NCBI GenBank assembly: GCA_036794765.1 | Contig: DAIRGB010000008.1 | Coordinates: 1-21,613 of the forward strand | Length of the DNA stretch: 21,613 nt | Reading direction: 5' to 3' | Origin: DAIRGB01 sp036794765 | Lineage (GTDB): Bacteria > Patescibacteriota > JAHJAL01 | Shown here: piece by piece, positions 1 to 8,238 of the stretch | Layout: the number at the start of each line of letters is the position of its first letter | Numbering within the stretch: position 1 is the stretch's first letter | Program-made: the position numbers and the translations under genes | The notes under the pieces: model-generated | What the model was told of the DNA's origin: nothing | Database searches by the model: none | The model's input: the letters and a program-made list of their open reading frames with translations, nothing else

Positions 1-347
1 CAGGCAATATTCCTTTCGGCCCATTTCTATTGGCTCGCAAAAGTCAATCGACCGGGACGCCGCATATAGTTGGGTAGGGGTAAATAGAATTTTGTCCGAT
101 CGTCGCTTATTGGATTACAAAAAACAACATCTTCTCAATCTATTTCAGCAAATAATCACTATTCCGCAATTTCCCATGAATATTGAAACAATCTTCAGTC
201 CCAAGAAAAATTCGAGCCGGATCAAATTGTTTCAAATCAACCTCGCCTGTGGCCCAGTTTACGCCGTCCTCTCCGGCCACGATCGAGTAGGAGCTTGTTA
301 TCTCGCCGGTTTGCAGCAGATCCCGTGTGAAGTTGTAAATATACAAT
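1..347. other. Left-edge stretch without a confident gene
   Basis: No gene can be called with confidence here. On the plus strand one frame is open from base 2 to a stop at 347-349 (about 115 codons), but its product matches no family I recognise and shows little coding-like composition. On the minus strand a 68-codon frame (140-346) has a more natural codon pattern and is listed separately. Minus-strand frames below base 140 are broken by stops. The stretch could be the end of a gene that continues outside the window, or decayed coding sequence. Confidence 0.4.
140..346 (-). CDS. Short hypothetical frame or gene remnant (68 aa)
   Basis: I do not recognise this product. It begins at a TTG, preceded by AAGGG seven bases upstream, but that motif lies inside the arm of the neighbouring hairpin and may be coincidental. 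Many codons start with G or A and follow a purine-first pattern (for example GAT, GGC, GAG, GCC, GTG), which is a coding-like signal. The peptide contains the acidic, glycine-rich stretch VAGEDGVNWATGEVDL and has no membrane segment. The frame cannot extend upstream because a stop lies at 356-358. It follows the Clp-like gene on the same strand, separated by a terminator-like hairpin. It may be a small gene or the decayed 3' part of a larger one. Confidence 0.25.
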   Translation of the reverse strand: MYIYNFTRDLLQTGEITSSYSIVAGEDGVNWATGEVDLKQFDPARIFLGTEDCFNIHGKLRNSDYLLK

Positions 348-435
348 AAAAACCCTTATAAACTCTCTTAAACCCTTACAAACTAGATTATCTATTTAGT
401 TTATAAGTGTTTTTAAGCGTTTATAAGGGTTTTTT
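348..435. terminator. Long imperfect hairpin, likely bidirectional terminator
   Basis: Two arms of about 39 bases (roughly 348-386 and 397-435) are near-perfect reverse complements, with outer ends AAAACCCTTATAAAC and GTTTATAAGGGTTTT and a loop of about ten bases. The motif ACCCTTATAAAC also recurs imperfectly inside each arm. Runs of five or more T follow the hairpin on both strands, which suits an intrinsic terminator in either direction. It lies 67 bases after the stop of the Clp-like gene and probably ends that transcription unit. Confidence 0.55.
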
Positions 436-501
436 AGTGTTTAAAAAAATGCCAGATATAGTTCAGTCTCGTGAGTGAAAAATTATTATTAAAAAAATAT
501 T

Positions 502-3183
502 TTATTGTCCTCTCTCCACCCTCGTCTCACCCGCATTGATAATCGTCAATTTCATCCCTTCTTTCAATTCCCCCGTCAGCATCTTTTCCGCGATCACATT
601 TTTTACTTTATCTTGCAAAGTACGATATAGCGCTCGGGCGCCAAACTCCTGGTTGTAACCGCCGGTGATAAACGCTGACAAAGCTTCGTCCATGACTTCT
701 ACCGTAATTTTTTGGTTGGCCAAAGACTTGTTTATCTTGGCGATCATCAGTTTGGCGATTTGTACTATTTCTTCCACTTTGAGCGGCTCAAACATAATCA
801 CTCCGTCAAAGCGGTTCAAAAACTCCGGTCGGTACACTTTTTTCAATTCTTCCATTAGTTGTTCTTCGATCTGCTCGTGTGGCAGATTATTTTTTATCCC
901 TTCCTGAATCTTGGGCGTACCTGCGTTGGAAGTAGCTATAATTATCGTATTATTAAACTTAACTGTTCGCCCCAGACTATCCTTGATTTTTCCTTCGTCC
1001 AAAACTTGCAAAAATAGATTCAAAATATTGGGATAAGCTTTTTCCAACTCGTCCAACAAAACCAAACTGAAAGGATTCTTTTTAACCGCTTCGGTGAGAT
1101 AACCTCGTTCTTCAAATTCCGACGAACCCGGCGGCGCGCCGATTAATTTTTTAATATCACTTACTTCTTGATATTCACTCATATCCAAACGAATCATGCG
1201 TTCTTCGTCGCCAAAATATATCGCTGCCAAAGCTTTGGCCAATTCGGTTTTTCCCACTCCGGTCGGTCCGACGAACAAAAATGAAGCAATCGGTTTACTT
1301 TTATCCTTCAAACCCACCCTCGCTCTTTTGATCGCTTCCGCCACCTCTTTGACCGCCAATTCCTGACCGATCACCCGTTTGTGCAATTCATCGTGCAAAT
1401 TTAGTAACAGCTTGGATTCTTCGGAGGTTACCTGGGCAATCGGCACATGAGTTTTTTCTTGCATCAGATTGATAATATCTTGCTTGGTCATCAATTTTTT
1501 ATTCTGATTACGAGCCACCACTGCCGCTTCCGTCAAAAGATCATAGGCTTTGGATGGTAATTTTTTCTCGGTAATCAAATCTGCCGACAACTCCACCGCC
1601 ATTTTCAAAGCCGGGTAGGTGATTAGTACCTGATTTTGATTTTCAATGCGATGAGTTACTTCCTCCAAAATCGCAATTGCCGTCTCATTGTCCACCTCCG
1701 GTATTTCGATCGCTGTCAACTCGGACACTATTTGGTCATAAGTGCTGATATATTTTGAATATCCCTCCGGACTGGTGGAGGCAATAAATTGAATCCGATA
1801 TTTACTCAAAGTCTCCGACAAAATCGCCAAAGCATCCATTGGGCCACCAGAACGAGTCTTGATCCCCGCCAACAAATGTAAATCGTCGATATACAAAATC
1901 ACGTTTTTTGCCCGTATTACTTCGTTCAATGCGCTTAGAAATAATCTTTCGGCCCCATCTCCCGCTGAACTAAACAATCGGGTTATATTCAAATTTATTA
2001 GACGCTTGTCTTTCAACATTTCCGGCACTTCTTCCGAAACCATTTTGTAAGCCAGACCATTGGCGATAGTTGATTTTCCTACCCCGGATTCACCGATAAA
2101 CAAGATATTATTCTTGGACATTTTTTCCAAGACATTGATAGTCTGAGAAATTTCTTTTTCTCTACCGATTAATCTTTCCAGTGCCTCAAACTTGGCCATC
2201 GCTGTCAGATCTTGGCCAAAAGAATCCAATATTGGCGTCGGCACCGCCGTCCAAGCTCGGTTCATATGCCCCATTGGTTTAAAACGAGATTTTTCTCGAT
2301 ATTCCCGATTGCGGGCAATTTGTTTATTTATTTTTTCCTGCCACAGACAAACTGTTTCGATTTCTCGTGGAGATTGTCCCAATTCATCAAATATATGGGC
2401 AATTTCCGGATCGGCTTTAATCATGGCCAAAAACAAATGATTAAAGGAAATCTCGTCCGCTCGCATGCGAGCTCCCTCCAGATAAGCCTCAAGCAATACT
2501 TTGTCCCAATCTTTTTCCCAATTTTCTCGGCTTTCAAAATTGTTCAAGCGAAAATCGACAAAACCGGAAATAAGTTGCGGATTTAATTCCATTTTGACAA
2601 TCATCCACAAAAATTTGTTGTCACTCATTAACTCTCGAAGTAACCACCAAATATTTGGGGTTTTGTTGGCCTTGTGTGCAGATATTATCGCCAAATTCAA
2701 CGTCGTCACCAAATCCCCCTCAAACGCTTTTGCAATATCCACGCGTCGAAACAAACTGTCATGTGTCGGTACCGGTCCAAAATCCTTTACTGGTTTAATT
2801 TTTGCTTCCCGATAAAAATAATTGAAAGCTGTTATCAAAAGTAATCCCGACAACACCCACCACAAAAAAGTTGCCGGTGTACTTTTTGTCAAAATATCCA
2901 AAACAAAATTCTGCCCACCCTTCAAGCCAGTGACCGCTATAATCACCGTTGTCAAAATCAACATGACCAAATTGGCAAAAAACATCAAAGTCTTGGTCGT
3001 TTTTTTAAAACGCAAATATTCCGGCGATTTGATAAAAGTCGGATCCTTGCTCGGCCCCCAAAACAATATTGTACCGCCAACTTTCGCCAAATACTCCTTG
3101 CCATTGCAATACACGCAATTACCATCACTGTTATTCACCGCGCAATTTTGACAATCAATGAGTTCGACTTTTAGTTTATTCAT
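502..3183 (-). CDS. Membrane-anchored Clp/Hsp100-family double-AAA+ ATPase with N-terminal Zn-ribbon
   Basis: The protein is about 893 aa from the ATG at 3183. A TTG ten codons upstream extends the frame but lies inside a hairpin, so ATG is preferred. Near the N-terminus is CxxC-x8-CxxC (residues 11-26), a probable zinc ribbon, then two membrane segments (about 65-85 and 105-124). A helical region resembling a diverged Clp N-domain follows. AAA+ domain 1 has Walker A GESGVGKS (Lys370) and Walker B ILYIDDLHLL. AAA+ domain 2 has GPTGVGKT (Lys645) and LVLLDELEKA, then a Clp-type C-terminal small domain (FGARALYRTLQ). No long middle coiled-coil domain separates the ATPase domains, so it is closer to ClpA/ClpC than ClpB. 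I see no [LIV]GF ClpP-docking loop after ATSNAG, so pairing with ClpP is doubtful. It probably unfolds or remodels proteins at the membrane. It is last in the operon. Confidence 0.88.
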   Translation of the reverse strand: MNKLKVELIDCQNCAVNNSDGNCVYCNGKEYLAKVGGTILFWGPSKDPTFIKSPEYLRFKKTTKTLMFFANLVMLILTTVIIAVTGLKGGQNFVLDILTKSTPATFLWWVLSGLLLITAFNYFYREAKIKPVKDFGPVPTHDSLFRRVDIAKAFEGDLVTTLNLAIISAHKANKTPNIWWLLRELMSDNKFLWMIVKMELNPQLISGFVDFRLNNFESRENWEKDWDKVLLEAYLEGARMRADEISFNHLFLAMIKADPEIAHIFDELGQSPREIETVCLWQEKINKQIARNREYREKSRFKPMGHMNRAWTAVPTPILDSFGQDLTAMAKFEALERLIGREKEISQTINVLEKMSKNNILFIGESGVGKSTIANGLAYKMVSEEVPEMLKDKRLINLNITRLFSSAGDGAERLFLSALNEVIRAKNVILYIDDLHLLAGIKTRSGGPMDALAILSETLSKYRIQFIASTSPEGYSKYISTYDQIVSELTAIEIPEVDNETAIAILEEVTHRIENQNQVLITYPALKMAVELSADLITEKKLPSKAYDLLTEAAVVARNQNKKLMTKQDIINLMQEKTHVPIAQVTSEESKLLLNLHDELHKRVIGQELAVKEVAEAIKRARVGLKDKSKPIASFLFVGPTGVGKTELAKALAAIYFGDEERMIRLDMSEYQEVSDIKKLIGAPPGSSEFEERGYLTEAVKKNPFSLVLLDELEKAYPNILNLFLQVLDEGKIKDSLGRTVKFNNTIIIATSNAGTPKIQEGIKNNLPHEQIEEQLMEELKKVYRPEFLNRFDGVIMFEPLKVEEIVQIAKLMIAKINKSLANQKITVEVMDEALSAFITGGYNQEFGARALYRTLQDKVKNVIAEKMLTGELKEGMKLTIINAGETRVERGQ

Positions 3184-3197
3184 AACTCGCTTAATAA

Positions 3198-3271
3198 AAG
3201 TTTCAAGTATCAAGTTTCAAATTCCAAGTATGAAATTAATAATTAATTCCCCAACTTGATACTTGAAACTT
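3198..3271. repeat. Inverted repeat between the 105-aa gene and the Clp-like gene
   Basis: Two perfect 19-base arms, AAGTTTCAAGTATCAAGTT (3198-3216) and its reverse complement (3253-3271), flank an AT-rich loop of 36 bases. The unit CAAGTATCAAG/TTTCAA recurs imperfectly nearby (CCAAGTATGAAA at 3223-3234). The hairpin fills most of the spacer upstream of the Clp-like gene and would place a strong stem just before its start codon. It could be a spacer-type repeat, or it may lower readthrough or translation of that gene. Confidence 0.6.
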
Positions 3272-3289
3272 GTTACTTGAGCATTGAGG

Positions 3290-3607
3290 TTATTTCCACA
3301 TCGTAAAAAGTATAAAAATTATTTTCCCAATTATAATCAACGGCAACAATACCCATAAAATCATGATCAGGCCGATAATAAGCAGAAAAATAAATTCAAC
3401 TATCAATCCCAATATTATCCTCCCCGACCGGATAAAAAATCCGATCACTCGCCCGGCGTAAGTGTAGTCCTGGTAAAGAGGTTCAAAAATATGTTTGGCC
3501 ATTATCTGAATTGCGAACATCTGTGAGATGGTGCTAAACAAATCCATAAAAATCCCCGCCAGTCCAACCGTCAAAGTTTTATAGTACCAATTTAAAAAAG
3601 TGATCAT
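3290..3607 (-). CDS. Small hydrophobic membrane protein (105 aa)
   Basis: I do not recognise a named family. The N-terminal third is amphipathic (MITFLNWYYKTLTVGL), the middle is a short polar stretch (FEPLYQDYTYAGRVIG), and residues about 60-100 form one long or two closely spaced hydrophobic helices. Its ATG overlaps the stop of the upstream 1536-aa gene in the arrangement ATGA, and an AAGGGAG Shine-Dalgarno (3616-3622) sits eight bases before the ATG, the strongest ribosome site in this operon. The overlap indicates translational coupling with the giant upstream protein. The next gene encodes a membrane-anchored Clp-type ATPase, so this protein may be its membrane partner or an anchor for the 1536-aa protein; that is inference from position only. 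Confidence 0.7.
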   Translation of the reverse strand: MITFLNWYYKTLTVGLAGIFMDLFSTISQMFAIQIMAKHIFEPLYQDYTYAGRVIGFFIRSGRIILGLIVEFIFLLIIGLIMILWVLLPLIIIGKIIFILFTMWK

Positions 3608-6600
3608 AACTCAATCTCCCTTGCTACATAACAAGCATTTTTCAACGGATAACCATTGAAATCAAATTCCTGTTTCAATTCTATCCTATTTTCCTCTTTC
3701 GTATAAGTATTTATAATTATATTTTTTATCACCTCGGAATTACTAATCGATCCGGATTGCGACTTACCCGGCACGATAATTTTTCGATATCCTTTTTCTC
3801 TAGCTATTGGCTCCAGTTCGTTCAAGAAATTTTCGATCAGTTCGTTCATGTCAAAATCTTTTGCATGTTTTGGAATATTAAAAGCTCTCACCAACATAGC
3901 GTCATTTTCTCCCTTTTCATCTTTGAGTTCAAAAATCAAAACTGATCCTACTATTTCTCTATTGGTGATAATGCGATAGGGCATAACCAATGGTTCTTTG
4001 ATACCGTCATACAAGCTCATGTACTGTACTTTTTTTGAATAACAGGCGTCACCGATATATGCGGCGGCGCTGCCCAAAAAATCTCTCCCGGGAATAAATT
4101 TGATTTCAGTTATTTCAGATAATTTTTTTATCCGGTCTCGTTTTGCTCGTAATTCCGCCAGTAAATTTTTTTCAGGAGTAAATATTTTCACTAACCATTT
4201 TTGTATGTCCGGTTGAGACATGACTTTTGCCAATTCCTCTCCCCATATCTCTTGCAAACTATTATTTCCCTCGCTGCCATCTTCGATATGCCCGGTTAGT
4301 GCATGTTCCATAACATTGTTTATCAATAAAGACTCAGTTTGTTCAATATTCTCCGGATTTCCCAACGCCTTCAGGCGTTGGGCAGCTATCTCATCGCTTT
4401 GAAAATCTTTTTTCAATACTGTATGCCAAATAATTCGTTTAATCAAAGCCTCATGTCTATTGGAGAATTGAGTCTTGTTCTCCGTTATCAATTTCAATAA
4501 ATCCATCAACGTTTTTCTATTGTCTATTCGCTCAAACTCATCTTGTGTTAATTCATTTCCAGTCATCTTTTCGATCATTCCCGCCCAGATTTTCCGCCAG
4601 TCGGTTTTTCTAAACTCCTTAATTTGACTGATAATATTGAGATATTTTTCTTTATCTTCGGCCGGTATTTCCGCTGCCTCACCCAACTTTTTGACATCAA
4701 AAGAAAAGATTTTGTAATTTTCCGTCAAATCTTTGATATTGTCTTTCTCCAGTAAAAAATTTTCGATTACTTCCTCTAAAGAAAGTTTTCCTAGATTGTG
4801 ACTATGGCTACTCAATCCCAAAATAATATCCAACATTGATTTCTCAAAATTATTCAATTTGGTGAAATCGAGCTCAAATTTGTCGCCGACTAGACTATCT
4901 TCGATTTTTTTCTTGCTTTCCTCCAAATCTTTCAATGATTGCAAGCCAGTAGTATTTATCCTCTCCAATACAGTTTCGTTGGCCATATTATTGTCCTTTA
5001 ACCACAGATCTCGATATGTTTCAAACCACAATCTCTCTTCATTCAAGCCGTAATTTTTGATAAATTCACCGCAGTATTTCCAACTGGTTTCAGTCAATGC
5101 CAGTCCGGCGGAATAATTGCTTATCAATCGTAACCAGGGGGTTACTCGATCATATTTACCCCGATTCAATGCTTCCACTTTTGGGTCGCTTTGTTCCCGT
5201 CGGTCGGGAGACTTCGGTAAACAATTAAGAAATGTAGCAATAATATCATTACCAAAAATCTCTTGATAAATCTTCTTGTTTACTAAGGGGCAATACAAAA
5301 ACTCTTGAGTCAAACTATTTCTGACTTCATCTTTTTCTCGACTCAAAAATTCTCGCATTTGCCCAATTATGTTATCTGACATGTTCTGCCAATTGTATTC
5401 TTTTAAATTTATTTTCATGATTGCCATTTTTCTTTCATTCAACAATTTTTCGTATTCGGGTTCGAGTGGTAAAAATTCGGTATTCCAGTGTAATCTTTCG
5501 CAAACTGATAACATGGAGACAATAGTTGACAATTTATTGGGATTAAAATTCTTTTCTTTGGCAGCGCTATTTATCATCCAGGCTATCATCGCCTGTCCGA
5601 TATTTTTCTCCCGGTTTTTCATCCGACTCAGATTCACCATCTCCAACAGGATGGATTTTTTATTTTTTTTGGGGCATTTCGTCAAAAATATTTTGATCTT
5701 CTCATTTATCTCTTCGTCAGTTAATTTGTTTTCTGATTTGTCTTCTTTCCATCCGGATATTTCGCCAATAAATTTGATTAGAAACTGTTCATTTTCTTCG
5801 GCCAACAAATTCTGAAAAATTTGATTTTTTTCCAACCTCACATCGTTTTCCAAAGACAACAACCAGGCATATATTTTTTCCAATGAAACTCCGCTTTTTT
5901 CCGAAAGCGTTCGAGCATTTTCCCTCGCATTTATTTGGCTTTGGTCAATTTTATATGCGAGACTGGAAACAAATTTTTTATATATCATCTGTTGGTATTG
6001 AATAATATCTTTACTTTCCTCAAATTCTTTTACATCTATTTCCCAGTTGGGCAATCCATCATTATCGGTTGCGGTCATATCAATCATCTCGTCCAATTGT
6101 TTTACCCAATCCTCAAAGCTAACAAACGGTCTTTGATGATTGATGCTATCATAGACTTTGTGAAAAAATGATTGCACCTTTTTTTTCTCCAGTCCGGGCA
6201 TCATTTTTACCATCTTAAAAATACCTAAAACATTATCCCAATTAGCTACTTCCAACAATTGTTCCCCAAATTTATCCAACAAAATCCGTTCCTGGCAATA
6301 TCCTGCTGCCGCCATCTTAGAAAAAATATCCAACTCATATCCGACTATTTGCGGATCAAACGGAAAACTTTTTTTGTTTTTTAGACTGTCAAAAAAATTC
6401 TGCCAGATTTGCTCTTTGGCTAGATTTGTATTCTCAGAAATAGTATTCCAGCCTTTCAAAGTAGCTTCGCCGAAACTCATCCTCCTCGATAAATCGTCTT
6501 TAAAATCCTGAAATATCCGATCTCCCTCGTCTTTACTCTCTGCCAAACTAAATATTCTATTGGCAAACCTGTCCAAAGAGCTTATATTGTCATGATAAAA

Positions 6601-8214
6601 TCCGGCCAAATCTTTTTCTGTTTTGATATTTTTTTCCAAATCAGCAGTAATGTTTTTTTGCAAAAGTAATCGTGAATACTTTTCCTGTCTTTGTACCCAT
6701 CGTTTGTCGGCAACTAAAAATTTAAGGTCGGGGTCGTTATCATTTTTGCCATGCATTTTGTCTCTCAAACGATTAAACATAGAAGATGGATCAAAAAACA
6801 ACTTTAATCTCTCGGCATCCTGATTGGTAAACTCATCTCCCTGATTCCATTTCGCCTTCAAATCGTTCCCTCCATCAGAGTATGCTATTTTACGATCTGC
6901 AACTTTCAAAACTGAAGTCTCCTGTCTGATTGTATGATAAAAATTACTCTTCTTTTTCAAACCGGCTTTTATTTCCGTCAAAAAATCAAGATGTGTTTTT
7001 GCTTTGTATCCGTTTCCTTCCAGCCAATTGTGTTTGATTCCCAAAAACAAATAGGGCAAAATCTTTTCCGGCTCAATAATCCTGTTCAAAATTTCTTTGG
7101 TTTGCTGGGGATGAAAAACAAATTCATCTTCCATTAATTTACGAGTGATTTTTATTGCCAATCCGTCAATTATTTCTCTAATCATCGGGGCGTTGTCAAA
7201 CACCTCCCTATAATTTTTCCAATCCCAATCCGCCACCTTTCTCACTCCGTAATCGTCATAATCAGTTAAAAATATATCACTGTCTTGAGATAGCCACTTT
7301 TGAGGATCGAAGCTATAATTCTTTTTATTAGAAACCACTCTCTCCTGTTCAATTTTTTCACTCCTATCTTTTATTGCCTTCTCCAAAATTTTACGATAAT
7401 CATCCTCCCATTTTTTATCCAACAAAGAATTGGCCACGTTGGCAAGAATCTCTTTCTTAAAATTTTGCCTGGTCAAATCCCAAAGGATTTGATTGTCGGA
7501 CTCGATTTTTCCTTCATATTTCTGCTCGATTGACTTTAAAGCTCCCTCGATTGTCTTGCCAATTTCTTTCTTGGCTTTAGCAGCAAATAATTTCTCCGGT
7601 GTATTTTTTTGATAGAACTCATCAATCTTTTCCAAGGACTCTTCATCCTTTTGTTTTCTACTCGATAAAATATACAAATCATCTTTTTGTTTTCTGATCT
7701 CTTGATTTACTTCCCTCAATTTTTCTTTTGGTTGAAAAATATAAGCGATGTCGGAAATCGGGATTAATCTGGTCCAATGGTTTTTTCTTATTTTTTCTCT
7801 TTTTTCTTCAAGAGTAGCAATCTGATTCTTTAATTTCATTTCATCCGTCGATTTTTCCTCGATAGTAGTTATCAGTTCGCCACGCAGACACTCACCAATT
7901 TTTGCTATCGCCAAGATATCGCCGACATTTTCTTCATTGATATCTTGATTACTCATAGATGTCAGTTTCTGCCAAAAAATCTCTTTTTCTTCTTGATCAA
8001 TCTTCCTGTTTTTCTCAAAATATTCTCCTTCCTGAATCTCTTTCAAGTCTTGATCCATCATGATTAATCCACTTTCAACCCCTCGCATCCAAACTAAATC
8101 TTCATTGGGTTTCTGTTTTTGGACATCTTGTATTGGTCCGGCAAAGGGGTTTTTTCCCAGATTATTTTCATTATTCTCAAAAACACTATCAATTTTTTCA
8201 ATTTCTTCAATCAT
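3604..8214 (-). CDS. Giant cytosolic coiled-coil protein, unknown function (1536 aa)
   Basis: I do not recognise this protein. It starts at an ATG 24 bases after the stop of the transglutaminase-like gene; the nearest purine-rich motif (AGGTGA, 8231-8236) is 16 bases upstream, unusually far for a ribosome site. There is no signal peptide or membrane segment, so it should be cytosolic. Residues about 110-230 are highly charged heptad-like sequence typical of coiled coil, and most of the rest is helical and rich in Lys and Glu. The last 165 residues or so (from about 1371, FIPGRDFLGSAAAYIGDACY) are a separate alpha/beta domain. Its order of strands and an amphipathic helix (ending REKGYRKIIVP) loosely recalls an acetyltransferase (GNAT) fold, but I see no clear acetyl-CoA loop. 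It is coupled to the 105-aa membrane protein through ATGA. It may be a scaffold. Confidence 0.8.
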   Translation of the reverse strand: MIEEIEKIDSVFENNENNLGKNPFAGPIQDVQKQKPNEDLVWMRGVESGLIMMDQDLKEIQEGEYFEKNRKIDQEEKEIFWQKLTSMSNQDINEENVGDILAIAKIGECLRGELITTIEEKSTDEMKLKNQIATLEEKREKIRKNHWTRLIPISDIAYIFQPKEKLREVNQEIRKQKDDLYILSSRKQKDEESLEKIDEFYQKNTPEKLFAAKAKKEIGKTIEGALKSIEQKYEGKIESDNQILWDLTRQNFKKEILANVANSLLDKKWEDDYRKILEKAIKDRSEKIEQERVVSNKKNYSFDPQKWLSQDSDIFLTDYDDYGVRKVADWDWKNYREVFDNAPMIREIIDGLAIKITRKLMEDEFVFHPQQTKEILNRIIEPEKILPYLFLGIKHNWLEGNGYKAKTHLDFLTEIKAGLKKKSNFYHTIRQETSVLKVADRKIAYSDGGNDLKAKWNQGDEFTNQDAERLKLFFDPSSMFNRLRDKMHGKNDNDPDLKFLVADKRWVQRQEKYSRLLLQKNITADLEKNIKTEKDLAGFYHDNISSLDRFANRIFSLAESKDEGDRIFQDFKDDLSRRMSFGEATLKGWNTISENTNLAKEQIWQNFFDSLKNKKSFPFDPQIVGYELDIFSKMAAAGYCQERILLDKFGEQLLEVANWDNVLGIFKMVKMMPGLEKKKVQSFFHKVYDSINHQRPFVSFEDWVKQLDEMIDMTATDNDGLPNWEIDVKEFEESKDIIQYQQMIYKKFVSSLAYKIDQSQINARENARTLSEKSGVSLEKIYAWLLSLENDVRLEKNQIFQNLLAEENEQFLIKFIGEISGWKEDKSENKLTDEEINEKIKIFLTKCPKKNKKSILLEMVNLSRMKNREKNIGQAMIAWMINSAAKEKNFNPNKLSTIVSMLSVCERLHWNTEFLPLEPEYEKLLNERKMAIMKINLKEYNWQNMSDNIIGQMREFLSREKDEVRNSLTQEFLYCPLVNKKIYQEIFGNDIIATFLNCLPKSPDRREQSDPKVEALNRGKYDRVTPWLRLISNYSAGLALTETSWKYCGEFIKNYGLNEERLWFETYRDLWLKDNNMANETVLERINTTGLQSLKDLEESKKKIEDSLVGDKFELDFTKLNNFEKSMLDIILGLSSHSHNLGKLSLEEVIENFLLEKDNIKDLTENYKIFSFDVKKLGEAAEIPAEDKEKYLNIISQIKEFRKTDWRKIWAGMIEKMTGNELTQDEFERIDNRKTLMDLLKLITENKTQFSNRHEALIKRIIWHTVLKKDFQSDEIAAQRLKALGNPENIEQTESLLINNVMEHALTGHIEDGSEGNNSLQEIWGEELAKVMSQPDIQKWLVKIFTPEKNLLAELRAKRDRIKKLSEITEIKFIPGRDFLGSAAAYIGDACYSKKVQYMSLYDGIKEPLVMPYRIITNREIVGSVLIFELKDEKGENDAMLVRAFNIPKHAKDFDMNELIENFLNELEPIAREKGYRKIIVPGKSQSGSISNSEVIKNIIINTYTKEENRIELKQEFDFNGYPLKNACYVAREIEL

Positions 8215-8238
8215 CTATTTTTATTTATTTTCACCTAT

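Noticed and set aside
2..349. Plus-strand frame open from the left edge (about 115 codons)
   Set aside because: Its product matches nothing I recognise and is less coding-like than the overlapping minus-strand frame; kept only as a possibility in the left-edge entry.
3183..3213. Upstream TTG start for the Clp-like gene
   Set aside because: The TTG lies within the left arm of the inverted repeat and has no ribosome site; the ATG at 3183 begins directly before the Zn-ribbon.
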